Below are positions 52,736 to 63,464 of a DNA stretch of 64,000 nucleotides, one piece after another. The DNA is taken from the NCBI GenBank assembly GCA_963575645.1, contig OY754467.1, forward strand, positions 51,803,108-51,867,107. Direction: 5' to 3'. The position numbers and the translations under genes are program-made. Each line of letters opens with the position of its first letter. Position 1 is the first letter of the stretch. The stretch comes from Xanthostigma xanthostigma (lineage: Eukaryota; Arthropoda; Insecta; Raphidioptera; Raphidiidae). Below the pieces are notes generated by a model that saw only the letters and a program-made list of their open reading frames with translations, ran no database searches and was not told the origin of the DNA.

Positions 52736-54119
52736 ATGATATTTGCTATTCGTTTCCATGATTATCAATACAGGCTGATTTTTAAGTTGATTCTTCTGTT
52801 TTAACAGCGTGTAAAAATCAAACAGACGAACAAATATTTTATCAAAACTCAAAAATAAGAAAGAAACAGTCGTTCAAAGTTTGATTAGTTTTTTAAATTA
52901 ATTTAATTAAATAATTTCAAAGCCAGGTTCACACGCGAATCGGAAATGTATCCCAAAATAATTCGCGGAAGGTCTCTATGGCTACTACAAGCATGTACTG
53001 AAGCATGGCATCATATTGTGTCCAACAAAACGGGAACAACTTCGAACAATACTTGATAATGACATAACATATTTCCATAGTGACATAATATAACGGCAGG
53101 ACGGGCTCAAAATTTGATAAAATTTAATAAAACATTGAAAGCCCGTTTCTCTCATATTTTTGTTTTGATAAAAAATTTAGTTTGTGTATTTGATTTCTCT
53201 ACGCTGTTAAAAAAAAGAATCAACCTAAAAATCATCCTGTATAATATGTTATCACGTTCTGTAAAAAATAATTCAAAAAGAATGCTTATCAACGAATAAA
53301 CTATCAGATTTGAAAAACAAAAAAACTTTTTTTTTATTTTCAACAAAAATCCCAAACTATAAAGTTTAGAAATATACTAAACTTAGTAAAGATTAAATAA
53401 TTATTGGTAAATTGCAAAAAGTCATAATTTTGTCAATAATACTTGACTTCGCACGGCTACTGCACCGAAAATATTAAGTTTAGAGAAAAAATATATAAGA
53501 TATATTTTGTGGAAAAATTTAATTCTATTTTATCTTCATCTAACAAAATTTGCCTATGAAGCACCCGAAGGGAGAAATTTCATAGACATTGCCAATATGG
53601 CGGCCTCAACAGTTTTTTTCATTGCAGTCACGGTATCGAACCTTACAAATTTCTCAAGTTAAAAAAATTCCGCACTTATTCCATTTAAACCCCCTATTTT
53701 CCACTGATCTACATATAACTACGATTTTTACTAATTATATAATCATTGATTGCAATGAGCAAGCACGCAATGCTAGTGAACCCAAGAGTGATGACAAGCG
53801 TGCAGGCAAAACGGTGGGACAATTTCTTCTTTATTTATCTTTACATAAAAACGAGAACGCCAGCACAAATTAAGATATGTGTACTTTAATTCGCTGACAA
53901 AGAAAAAAAAATTTGAAACGTGTGTTTATACATATGGTACTTTTTAACATATATATTTAGTAGAAGAGGTAAGTATACATAATATAACATTAAATTATTG
54001 TGGGTTATTTCCCTTTCAGAAATAAATGTAGCTAAATATCATTATTATTAATTACAGCAAGAATAATTTGTTATGTTTATTTGAAATGACATATCAACTA
54101 CTGTTGTACTAAAACTATA
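52736..54119. other. Unassigned interval
   Basis: A 94-codon plus frame (53589-53873) has no domain. ACTTCGCACGGCTACTGCAC near 53445 resembles a non-LTR tail start without its body. Nothing else recognised. Confidence 0.4.
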
Positions 54120-54425
54120 GGGGCGTTGCGTGCTCCCTGTTGGGACGACTATGTTTTCTGTGGAATAATCGCGCAACATCAACAATGGAAAACAGGTAGC
54201 CAAAAAAAACGAACTTTTTGGTATTGCCTGGAGAAGCCAATGTAGGTAAAGAGAGGTTCTCGGCCTTTCTAGAAAATTCGGCAGGCGGGGATCGAAGCTA
54301 TAAAATGCAAGCGGGTCGCTGGCATGTGGTCAGTTGTTCGTGAAGCGTTCATGTGTTGATACAGTGCCAGTGCGTTGTGACATAAATCATTAAGTGCAGT
54401 TATATAAATCTGGTATTTGGAATTT
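54120..54425 (+). promoter_or_regulatory. Promoter-leader module B (heat-shock-like)
   Basis: TTC TA GAA AA TTC at 54267-54279 is a textbook three-unit heat-shock element. TATAAAA follows at 54299-54305, 19 nt later, and a TCAGT initiator at 54330-54334, 31 nt after the TATA start. Module A (13771) matches across GTTGGGACGA, CAACAATGGAAA.CAGGTA, ATTGCCTGGAG and CGAAGCTATAAAATGC. The leader GTGACATAAATC, ATATAAATCTGGT also matches. No ORF follows. Function is inferred from motif spacing and conservation. Confidence 0.55.
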
Positions 54426-55313
54426 TATAGTATCGCAACAAACATTTACATTTTAATTAGTCATAATATTCTTTACTTCTAATGGGTTATAATAAAGAAA
54501 TATTCAAACACCTTCTTCATTGTTAAAAACTTTCATATTTCATCTTAATTTAATTTACTTACGCAGGCGCAATTAAAAAGCTTGAAAAGGAGGCACATTA
54601 ATAATTTGAAAACTTTATATATTTCTGTTATAATGTTATTTTTTTACGAATAACAGATTTAAAAAAAAAACGAAACAAGTAGATTCCAATTACGCAAACC
54701 TCTGTTGACGTAAATTCAAATACAAAACTTATTTGTCGTCTCAACAGGCAAGTAGAGACAGAAGAAGAAGTGAGTTAGTTGGTAGATATTCCGTTGTTAG
54801 CGCGACAGACGCTTGGCCTGTCACGGTACGTTATGCAGAATACAACAACAAAACAATATTAGACGGAAATTCAATTCCCGACACAAATCTACTTTGTAAT
54901 GGGATCCAAATCGAAAACACTGCGTGAGTTTCATTTTCCCGCTCCTTTCTTCAGCTGTTCCGGACTCCGGTTCCGGTTGTATATTATAACACATATCCAA
55001 TTTAAAGTTTTCTGTCCTTCTGTGATATCACCAGTTTTGGACTTGTATTATATTGTAAGATCGTATAAATCAGGTCAACGCGTCAAAAACAAGAAACTAT
55101 AGTACTTTTTATCAGACCTGGAGACAGATAACTTTGAACTGTGTACAGTAATTTTGTCTAATATCTTATTATAGCTAATACAGATTAATAACTCGCCTTA
55201 TTAGTGTATTTGCCACAAGGCACTTACACTATTGGCGTCGGTCGGATGGTGGGACCTAGGGATCGGACCATAGCCTCCTAAACACTTTGGCACTATTTTT
55301 GGAAATGTTCATA
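54426..55313. other. Unassigned interval
   Basis: Frames of 64 and 67 codons near 54733-55102 overlap and lack domains. CTCCTAAACACTTTGGCACT (~55275) is a weak relative of the inverted repeat at 9622. Confidence 0.4.
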
Positions 55314-55881
55314 CAGTATGTAAACACGTAAGGTGCACATAGGGAAATTAACATTGGGAAAAAAATGACTGGATCAGAGTGAGCCTTGAAATCTTGTTTT
55401 TTTTTTAATTTGACAGATAATATTCTTTTGCAAAATGAATGTGTATACTACCGAAGAAAATATTCAAATGATTACAACATAATCGGACATTTTTTATTAA
55501 TGGGACATTAAATTCCCAAAAATACTTAAATATGGTGAGAAATCAAATATCTCCGCTTATTCGGGTTGAACCTAAAGACATTGGGTCACTGATTTACCAA
55601 CGCGCATACGTCATACCTGTCAGACAATTTTTGAATGAAATGTTTCCAAACAGATGGAGTTGTTTTTTTGTTTTATTTTTGTACAAAAAAATTAAAATAA
55701 TGATTTATAAGAGCTTTTTATTAAAAGCCAAGTAAAATAAAAATAAAATAAAATAGAAATCCTCAAGATTACCACGATAATTCAATAGAAATAACAATTA
55801 ATGCAGTCATGGCTAACTCTGATCCAAGTATTTTTTCCCAATGTTAATTTCCCTATGTGCACCTTACGCGTTTACATACTG
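55314..55881. mobile_element. Tc1/mariner-type element, internally deleted
   Basis: ~70-bp terminal repeats: CAGTATGTAAACACGTAAGG, TGCACATAGGGAAATTAACA and GATCAGAG blocks, mirrored at the right. TA flanks both ends (55312-55313, 55882-55883). CAGT ends and TA target fit Tc1/mariner/IS630. 568 bp. Confidence 0.8.
55604..55660 (+). pseudogene. Transposase remnant inside the TA-flanked element
   Basis: AYVIPVRQFLNEMFPNRWS matches the style of the VRQFLNxxFPxRWIGRxGP stretch that precedes the last catalytic block in many insect Tc1/mariner-like transposases. The next expected PPRSPDLxPLDFFLW block is absent; low-complexity sequence follows. It is a ~19-codon fossil in a 67-codon frame, between the element's terminal repeats. 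Identified by eye from the family pattern. Confidence 0.5.
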
Positions 55882-57025
55882 TACATATTTGTTAGCACGA
55901 TTATACTCTCGACAGACTAAATCGATTTAAACGAAATTTGTTGGAATCCACCACCGCACGAAGCCTATTTAAAATGGGCCTAATCGGGCTATTTTAAGGG
56001 TGGGTTTTAGGGGTTGAAAAATTTTTTAGGCCCAAAAATAAATAAAAAATTCTCAGAATCGTTTCAAATTTGAAATTTAACCCTTAAGTAATTATTAAAA
56101 TGTGCTGCTAAAATTTAAAAAAAAATCGGCCCGACAGGACCGGACTTACAAATTTTATGAAAATACAAGTTTACACTAATATATAGATTTACATACTGAA
56201 GTGTGATAATAATTTGGTATAGATGTTGAATTGATATGTAGTACTATTGAAATTAAGTAAAAAAATGTTGTTTTAAGGGGTAATTTTTTTTATTTTTATA
56301 TTCCAAAAATCAAATAGTAATGTCATTTCGTTCATAGGGCGGTGGAGGAGCACTTGAAATGTAAAATTTGTTAGAGAAATTCGACATCCTAAATCTTTTA
56401 ATTCCGTAACACTGAAGGGAAATTGGTTCATAAAAATGTATTTATTGTTATCTCTGTCCACAATAAAATTCAATAATTCTTTTGAACTGAACAAACCGAA
56501 AGAAGTAGCTCATATATAAAGTTTAGTAGCTTTTCTAACAAAGATATTTATTTGCAACAAAGTGCTTCACCTGCTAGACACGTACTGTTTGCTTTTTCTC
56601 TGCTATTTATTGCAATCTAAATCCGCATCTGTGAAGCGGAAACCGATTAAAAAAAGAATATAATGTACGCAATATATCTATACGTAAAACAAAGGTTTTG
56701 TTGAGGGAAAAAAGATAGAAAGTTTGTGTCCAGCAAGCCGTAAAAATATACTGGTTTTTCTTTGAAAAATATTGTTATGACCTGCTTGCTGTGATACATA
56801 CTAAAAAGGACTTCAACAGGCGCGCATAGCGCAATTGTCTGTCTGTCTGTTTATCTGGGTATCAGTCGATCTGTTAGTGCGATTGCATTACAAACGACTG
56901 CAATAGATTAGTTTCCTGAAAACGAATTTTCTGACGCTATAAATAATTGAATTGTACTTTTTAAATATATACAACGTAAACTGTATTTAATAAATGATAC
57001 ATTACACTAATTTTTAGAAGAGCGA
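55882..57025. other. Unassigned interval
   Basis: GCCTATTTAAAATGGGCC (~55971) is a small palindrome; GTCTGTCTGTCTGTTTATCTG at ~56839 recalls non-LTR UTRs. No gene or delimited element. Confidence 0.4.
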
Positions 57026-57562
57026 GGCCTCTTGTTAACGACAACGGAAAACAGTCCGATTTTTATGACAGGCAACGGGCCGACGCGCAGTGTTCAATAG
57101 GTTAGTGTGGGTGTTTGTTAACGCGACGGGCATGTAACTGTTGCAACAAAACTCAACGGATACCCACACCTCACCCTTCGGCGCGCCTGCGGTCGGTCCG
57201 ATGCAGTGAACTACGTTATTTCATATAAGTTTGTTGACGACGACAGATGTGCGCGCACGTTTTTACCTATACCTAGCTACCTACCTCGTGCTGCTCATTG
57301 TGAATAGGGAGTTTAAAATTGATATTGATATGGATTTATTAATTAGCCTTGTTCATAATAGACCAGTGTTGGGACAAGACTTTAGAAAATTAAAAAAATA
57401 AACAAGCAAGACATAACGTACTTGCACTTTTTCGCCTTTCAAGTATAGAACTGATATCGATAACAACGGACGCGCTCACGTATATTAGCGGATCGTGGAC
57501 AAAGATAACCGTTTTGCGTCGGCCCGTTACCCGTTGACTAAAACGCTCGTTAACAAGAGCCC
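57026..57562. mobile_element. Possible TIR element, CTCTTGTTAACGA ends
   Basis: GGCCTCTTGTTAACGA on the left and TCGTTAACAAGAGCCC on the right, with a second inverted pair CAACGGGCCGACGC (57073) / GCGTCGGCCCGTT (57517) just inside. GC-richer than the surroundings. 537 bp. No target duplication seen and the 64-codon minus frame has no domain. Confidence 0.5.
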
Positions 57563-58140
57563 TAACTCTACCATTTCTCAGCATGTTTGACTAACAAAGC
57601 GCAGTCAGAGTTTAGGATTACCCGTATAGCGTAAGGGTCGTCTATAACACAATCGATTTCACCCAGTTGGTTTTGCATTCCACGTTTTCTCTCGCGGCAC
57701 GCGCATCGAGACGTTGAGAGTTATGAAACAACTGCTTTGTGAATATAAATTAGGTCGGTGAGACTTTAAAAGGAGCTATCTTCGTGTTGTTGTGAGTTCA
57801 ATGACGAGAAAACTATAAAAAACGTACAACTTGTTCCAACCAAGCTGCGATTATCTCGATTATCTCCGAAACTAGACAAGATACAGAGATGCGCCTGTGC
57901 TCATTGGATTCAGCGTGTCAAAATCTACCGGGTAACATTAATTTCGACCTGTTCTGGGAGACTTCGATTTTGAAAATTTTTACAGGGGGGGCCGACGATT
58001 ATTTTTTCATTTTAAAAATGCATACCTACGTACACTGTATAATGATAGCTACATATAGGTGCGCCTCAGCAAATATGTTTGCTAAAATTTGATAGAGCAG
58101 CATCCATCTAGTTTCTACAAATCGATGTTAATACACCTAA
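57563..58140. other. Unassigned interval
   Basis: No gene or repeat recognised. Confidence 0.4.
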
Positions 58141-58445
58141 CTCGAACTATTTATTTCTCATGTAGATTGTTGAATAAAACAATTCCAAAAATTAGATTTT
58201 TTTTATAAAAATTGAGCACTTTCGGGATTATCTCCCATCATCAGAATCTAAAATTTTTATTTAACTTCTATAATATAAAGGTAAATCATAAAATATAATT
58301 TTATAGTTTATACTTACAATTTGTAAGAATAAATTATAAAATTATATTTTATATTTTAGATTCTGATGATGGGAGATAATCCTGAAAGCGCTCAATTTTT
58401 ATAAAAAGAAAAAATCTAATTTTTGGAATTGTTTTATTCATTCAT
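58141..58445. mobile_element. Head-to-head pair of PLE family 6 tails
   Basis: Minus-strand motif at 58219-58244 (CTGATGA, T, GGGA, GATAA, TCCC, GAAAG). Plus-strand motif at 58363-58389, identical except one stem mismatch. Both tails (GCTCAATTTTTATAAAA, AAATCTAATTTTTGGAATTG) point outward; ~115 bp of mostly AT sequence, itself partly palindromic, separates the two motifs. Confidence 0.65.
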
Positions 58446-59445
58446 TGTTTTATACATTCCCATGTATTTATTTATTTTACATTTTTAGGGAGACCTCAGC
58501 ATAATTAAAGCACCCACCCTGAATCGTTATATGTTACCACTTGTACATCCAAAACGACTGGACCGATTTTGTTTGTTTTTTTTTAATTCATATTTCGAAA
58601 ATACACTTTGTTGTATTACACCGGAGTCCGATTTGTTTGTAAACAATTTACGTCAAAATAAAGATTTGTCACTAAGCATAAAAAGTTAGAGCACTTTGTT
58701 ATCAATTATTGTTATTTTTAACATTTTTTATTGTTTTTCTTTTCTTTTCAAATGGTAAGTATTTTACCAATAGTAAGGGACAGTTAAAATTTGTGATTTC
58801 ATCTTACGATATTAATAATTAATCTGACTATATCATTTTTAAATTACCAATATTCCAGATATTGCTCATTATTACAAAATCAATAATTTTAATAAATTAA
58901 ACTATATTATACAAATTTAAAACGCTATGAAAAAATAACTGTTAACTTCTCAAGTAATTAAAAAAAAAATTACTGATTGATAAAAATATCTGATATTTTT
59001 AGAGACTAATAAAATAACTTAGTTACAAGTCAATCAATTTGACGTTTTCTGTTATATTTTTAAAACTCATTATAATTACAAAAGGTGTGCGCCCATAGCT
59101 ATAGGTGTTCTTGCGTACACATGCCGTTGTATATATTATGGATAACTTACAAAATAAACACCATTTATAGCTGGAAATCGAGCAGCCGATGCAAGTGACA
59201 AAAGTAAGATAGTGTTAATCCAGCAATTGGTGTTCTCGACAAACGCAGCCATAATAGTTGTAAGTCGAAGCTCTGACCGTACAAAAAATGTATAGGCCTA
59301 AACTAGTAAAATTTCATAATTGAATTCAACATCGGCGGAAGGCTATTCATTTTTTTTTTAATTATTGTTTTTTGACACAATCTTAAATATGACAACACTA
59401 CTTGATGTGTATAAACACAGTTACTGTCATATTCAAACGGTTTTC
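58446..59445. other. Unassigned AT-rich interval
   Basis: CCAAAACGACTGGACCGATT at ~58549 is typical of non-LTR 3' UTRs but isolated. No gene. Confidence 0.4.
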
Positions 59446-60003
59446 GAAGTAAAACTTCTTTACGCACGCTTGACTTGGGAAGTAAGCTGGTGAATGCGTG
59501 ACGAGAGATTTACAGAAAGTGTGATCGGGCGAGGCGAACGGAAGTTGAGAGAGAGATATAAGTTAGTGAAGATAGAAAGAGGATGACAAATACTTCTCTG
59601 ATTAGTGGCGCCATCAGATGGCCGAAAATATAAGCAGTACTAAGAATAGAATGACACATACTTTACGCTATCGGATGACAGAAAAAAGTTTTTTAATTTG
59701 CAGAGCCAAATAATATTTCATAAAGCTTAAAATCCAACGAGAGCTAAGTAATTGCAATGTATTACTTTTGTTTTCAATATCTTTATGTTTATATTTCTTT
59801 CTTCTTACATTAGACTGTTCATTTCATTATTGGACAATTTTATAAACTAATATTTTATTTAATACATTAAATATTCTACGTTTAAAGTGAATAAAATTGT
59901 AAATTCATTTTAAAGTTCATATTTTGTGAATTTTCGGGTGAATAATAACAAATTATGGCAGGAAGAAGTTTTGCTTCAGTCGTGTGGTCTATAGCACACT
60001 CGT
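59446..60003 (+). mobile_element. GAAG-family repeat, longest copy
   Basis: Left TIR GAAGTAAAACTTCTT (59446-59460), right AAGAAGTTTTGCTTC (59963-59977, one mismatch), then the conserved GTCGTGTGG...CACACTCG hairpin and oligo-T. The body matches 21949-22374, including the two GTGGCGC units, and ends with TTACATTAGACTGTTCATTT. No coding. Superfamily unknown. Confidence 0.7.
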
Positions 60004-60051
60004 TTTTTTAATACCCTAACGAGTCTTATAGACTCATAGGGTATTAAAAAA
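60004..60051. repeat. Perfect hairpin
   Basis: TTTTTTAATACCCTA and TAGGGTATTAAAAAA (15-bp arms) enclose a second stem GAGTC TTATA GACTC. It follows directly on the GAAG-family end. Terminator-like in shape only. Confidence 0.8.
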
Positions 60052-61205
60052 TCCAAACTAAATTAACTTCAGGCTTTATCCGTAACATATAAAGATGTAT
60101 AGGTGCGTTTCGCAGTTTCACCTAATCCCTCCAGCCCAACGATATCATCCCTGTTTAACTTTTAGAGGTTTCAACCAGGTCACCGGTGGGTTTGTGTAAC
60201 TTTTTATATGTTCTCTGGTGTTAGCCTTATGTACCCTCCTTCCTCTTTATACCCTCTGTGTACATAAACATTAAATCGTTGTTTATGAGAGGAAATAGAG
60301 AAAGCTTGTACTCATATAAACGACTTTTGATATAGGTAGCAAATTTGTTTGGGTCGTTAAAATTGAAACTTGAATTGGTACTACATTCATTATTTTGGAA
60401 TCTTTCATTTAAAATTTTAGTTAAGGGATCTTATAAAGATCTTTTTTCGTATCGCTAGTATTTGTAAATACTTTAGCATTGTAATTTTTTGAATATTTTT
60501 TCATCGTCACATATTTAACTTAATTACATAACTTGACTATTTTTACATTTTTATTTATAAAAATAATCTATAAATAAACAAAAATTAAGGGCTTACCTCT
60601 TATGTGCAAAAAGTAAAATTTGCAGGAAAGGCCAAAAAGTGGTTTAATTCAGCAATGGATGGTAAAAAATAGCAATTTCAGAGGTATATTACTAATTCAT
60701 AAAATATTTAACGTTAATTTCGGATTTATTTGCACATGGGAGAAATTATTTGATACAACTTTTCACATAAGAGTTACTTCCCCTTGTTGGTTACTGTAAA
60801 ATTAATTTGGAGGTATTACTAATGTATAGAGCTCCGTTTCCTGAATCTTTTCATCTAAAAAACGTAAAATCTGCTATCTATGCACATAAGAGCGATTACA
60901 GAACCAACGACGACATATTTTTTAACTTCAAAAAATCACTTATACCCGGCATATTGTGTAAGAAAACCAATTGGATGTATAATTTTGAACATCTGCACAT
61001 AATATGTTGCTATGTAAAGATTATTATTAAAGCAGTTAATGCACAGTGCAAACAATGACAAACAACGAATAGATTAGAATAACGCAGATGCTACCAGTAA
61101 ATAAGTAAGAAATATGTGGCATATACCTATGTAATTGTATAATTATTAGCTATACACATAAAACTATGCACCTCATTGCCTTACAGAAATAGAATAAAGC
61201 AAATT
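60052..61205. other. Unassigned interval
   Basis: 60100-60260 is C-richer (CTAATCCCTCCAGCCC, GTACCCTCCTTCCTC). An 83-codon plus frame at 60807 has no domain. Confidence 0.4.
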
Positions 61206-61515
61206 CACAGCTGGAAAAAGTTATCTTTTGCGCATGCGCCGATTTTCTCCAAAAACAATACTGCCGTAAAAAAGCAAAAGGCAATAATTGACCAACTTAT
61301 GAATTTGAGTAAATCAAGATTTACTAAAAATGTATTGACCGTCCAGAATTTTAGATTATGGAAACCAAAACATGGGGGAAACATTTTTAAAGACATTAAA
61401 ATTATTGCTGCAGCACTTACTGCTGTCGTTGGTTTCAGTAAGAACTCATTTTTCAACAAATGTCACTTACTGCCCTTTGCCTTTTTAGGGCAGAATAGGG
61501 CTCCTCGTATTTGCG
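61206..61515 (-). repeat. Dispersed repeat X, copy 3 (interrupted)
   Basis: Flanks TTGCGCATGCGCCGATTTTC and GGGCTCCTCGTATTTGCGTA match 49010-49060 of copy 1 once the insert at 61261-61493 is removed. The 117-codon plus frame here begins in repeat X and runs through the insert, so it is not a gene. Confidence 0.65.
61261..61493. mobile_element. 233-bp MITE inserted in repeat X
   Basis: Ends CTGCCGTAAAAAAGCAAAAG and CCTTTGCCTTTTTAGGGCAG are imperfect inverted repeats. AATA at 61257-61260 and 61494-61497 is the apparent target duplication, and related copies of repeat X show the site without it. No coding. Confidence 0.8.
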
Positions 61516-62017
61516 TATCTATTTATTAATTTTATTCTTACTACACTCTCTCAACTTAATATCAGTTATATTTGTCGCACTCAAATTCCCTTTATTACAG
61601 CCGCTAATATAAGATCAACCGCAATAGCTAAATAAAATATTCTCATCTGACTTCTGCACAGGTATTTAACATAAATCATTATAAATGAAATCAGTGAAAA
61701 CGCTTTTCAGTGACTGTAATCTCAAACGTTTCAAAGATGAACCATCAAAAAGATTAAGTAATTAGAAAAACCACTTTATAAAGATTTAATATGTAAATGA
61801 TATCGCTGAATACGAATATATAAAATTAAAGTAATTATTATAAATTAAGATGAATGCTTTCTGTGGTTGCAGGATATTCCCATGTGATGTACTGCCTTTT
61901 ACCGCGTTCTTCCTTTCTCTCGTCTTTTTTTTATATCCCACAGTCATGTGACTTCCTGTAGCACTTCAGCAATATTACTTCCGTACCGTATAAGGTATTT
62001 GTTAACGTTATAGACAT
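61516..62017. other. Unassigned interval
   Basis: No gene or repeat recognised. Confidence 0.4.
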
Positions 62018-62755
62018 GGGAAAAGTCGTTACTATGAGATCACAGTGACTGTTATTCCGGTTACACAAAAATCACAGTGAAAAATCATCGTGACTTTGTC
62101 ACGTTGATCACTCACAGCACAATAAATGTTTCCTAGTTTTTAGGATTTTTTAGTTGATTATCGTTACAGTTGTCACTCCGATCACGAATACACCATTTAG
62201 TAATAGGTTGTCATCTGATACGGCGTTACTTGTCTGTTATGATGTTTAGATGCAAAGATATAGTTAATTCAAAATAACCTTCACACTTGTACAGGCTTAG
62301 GACTGTCGCATTTGATAACATAACGTAAATATTCTTTTTTTCATGGGGAAACGGCAATCAATGCAAGGTTTTTTGCGATGCGTGAGCTGTTTTCTCTAAA
62401 CATTTAGTGGCATTATATTTTTTGTGCCAAATTTAAAATTTTACCTAAATGGTTAGAAAAAACCGTTTACAAGCCGCAGCTAGTGACTGCGGTGACATGG
62501 AACGACATACGTTACTTTGAAACATAGATCTATTGGAACTTGGAGCGAGCGTCGTGACTGCGGTGACATGAAACGACATACGTTACTTTGGAACGTAGAT
62601 CTATTGGAACTTGGAGCGAGCGTCGTGACTGCGATGACATGAAACGACATACGTTACTTTGGAACGTAGATATCTCTTGTCAGATCACAGTGATTATTTT
62701 AGACGGCTTGTCACAGTGATTTTTTCATCGTGAAGTTATTTTTTCCCCAACTCAA
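62018..62755. mobile_element. Possible element with ATCACAGTGA-rich ends
   Basis: GAGATCACAGTGACTG and AAATCACAGTGAAAAATCAT near the left, CAGATCACAGTGATTATT and GTCACAGTGATTTTTTCATC near the right, arranged roughly inverted. Ends are not sharp and no target duplication is clear. Confidence 0.35.
62483..62673 (+). repeat. 71-bp minisatellite, 2.7 units
   Basis: Units start GTGACTGCGGTGACATG at 62483, 62554 and 62625 and carry CGACATACGTTACTTTG and TTGGAACTTGGAGCGAGCGT. Units 2 and 3 are nearly identical. CpG-richer than its flanks. Confidence 0.9.
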
Positions 62756-62826
62756 TAACGTTATTCTCGGCATACGACTGGCGAGTTTCGAAAGATTGCA
62801 AGCGCTATCATTTAAAATAATTACAG

Positions 62827-63414
62827 TAGTGATGTGTCCACATGACTCTTTATTGGGAGCTGGCTCCGTACGCTCCGCTCACTAAAAAGAGTCGGTCAGA
62901 GCGAGTCGTTAGACAGTACGCACTACACAAGAGTGCAGACTGCAGAGGTGTGAACTGTCATCATGCTTGCTCTGAAGTCATGTAACATTGCACAAGCACA
63001 ATACACACACTCAGCTCTGAGCTCATTTTAATATGATTCTGATCTTATATTATTCGCATTACGGTTAAACTATAAAGTATAATAAAAGCTTTACAATAAT
63101 ACTGTTTATTGCTACAATATTCTGTCTTTGTCAACGACGTCAATGTGAATGGTTTAAGCCACTACAAGTTTAGTACTATTGCACTTACAGTGTGTCATTC
63201 AACATTAAATGACTCCGTACGTGCAAAATTCACTAGTGCCTCTGTGACCTGTGCTGTGTGCGCTCTGTAAATGTGCGAATGCAACAGTACAGAACAGCTC
63301 AGCACAGAGCAATGACGTTCGGAGTGAGTCATTCCCAAAAAAAGAGCGACTCGCTCCGCTCCGAGAAGGGAGTCGTTCATTATGAACGACTCGCTCAGGA
63401 GGGACACATCACTA
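62827..63414. mobile_element. hAT-like element H, copy 3 (both ends intact)
   Basis: TAGTGATGTGTCC and GGACACATCACTA are exact 13-bp terminal repeats, 588 bp apart, and fit the hAT end rule. Subterminal GAGTCG/CGACTC motifs abound. Flanks AATTACAG and ATGCGCAG agree at 5 of 8. No transposase; the 68-codon frame at 63258 mirrors that in copy 1. Confidence 0.8.
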
Positions 63415-63464
63415 ATGCGCAGATCAAGAGTAGTCCTTTGAAAAGAATGTCGAATGATAAGTAA

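Noticed and set aside
60004-60051. Rho-independent-type terminator
   Set aside because: Right shape, but bacterial terminators do not apply in this eukaryotic setting; kept as a hairpin repeat.
61176-61529. 117-codon plus-strand open frame
   Set aside because: It crosses from repeat X into the 233-bp MITE and out again; the MITE insertion creates the frame.
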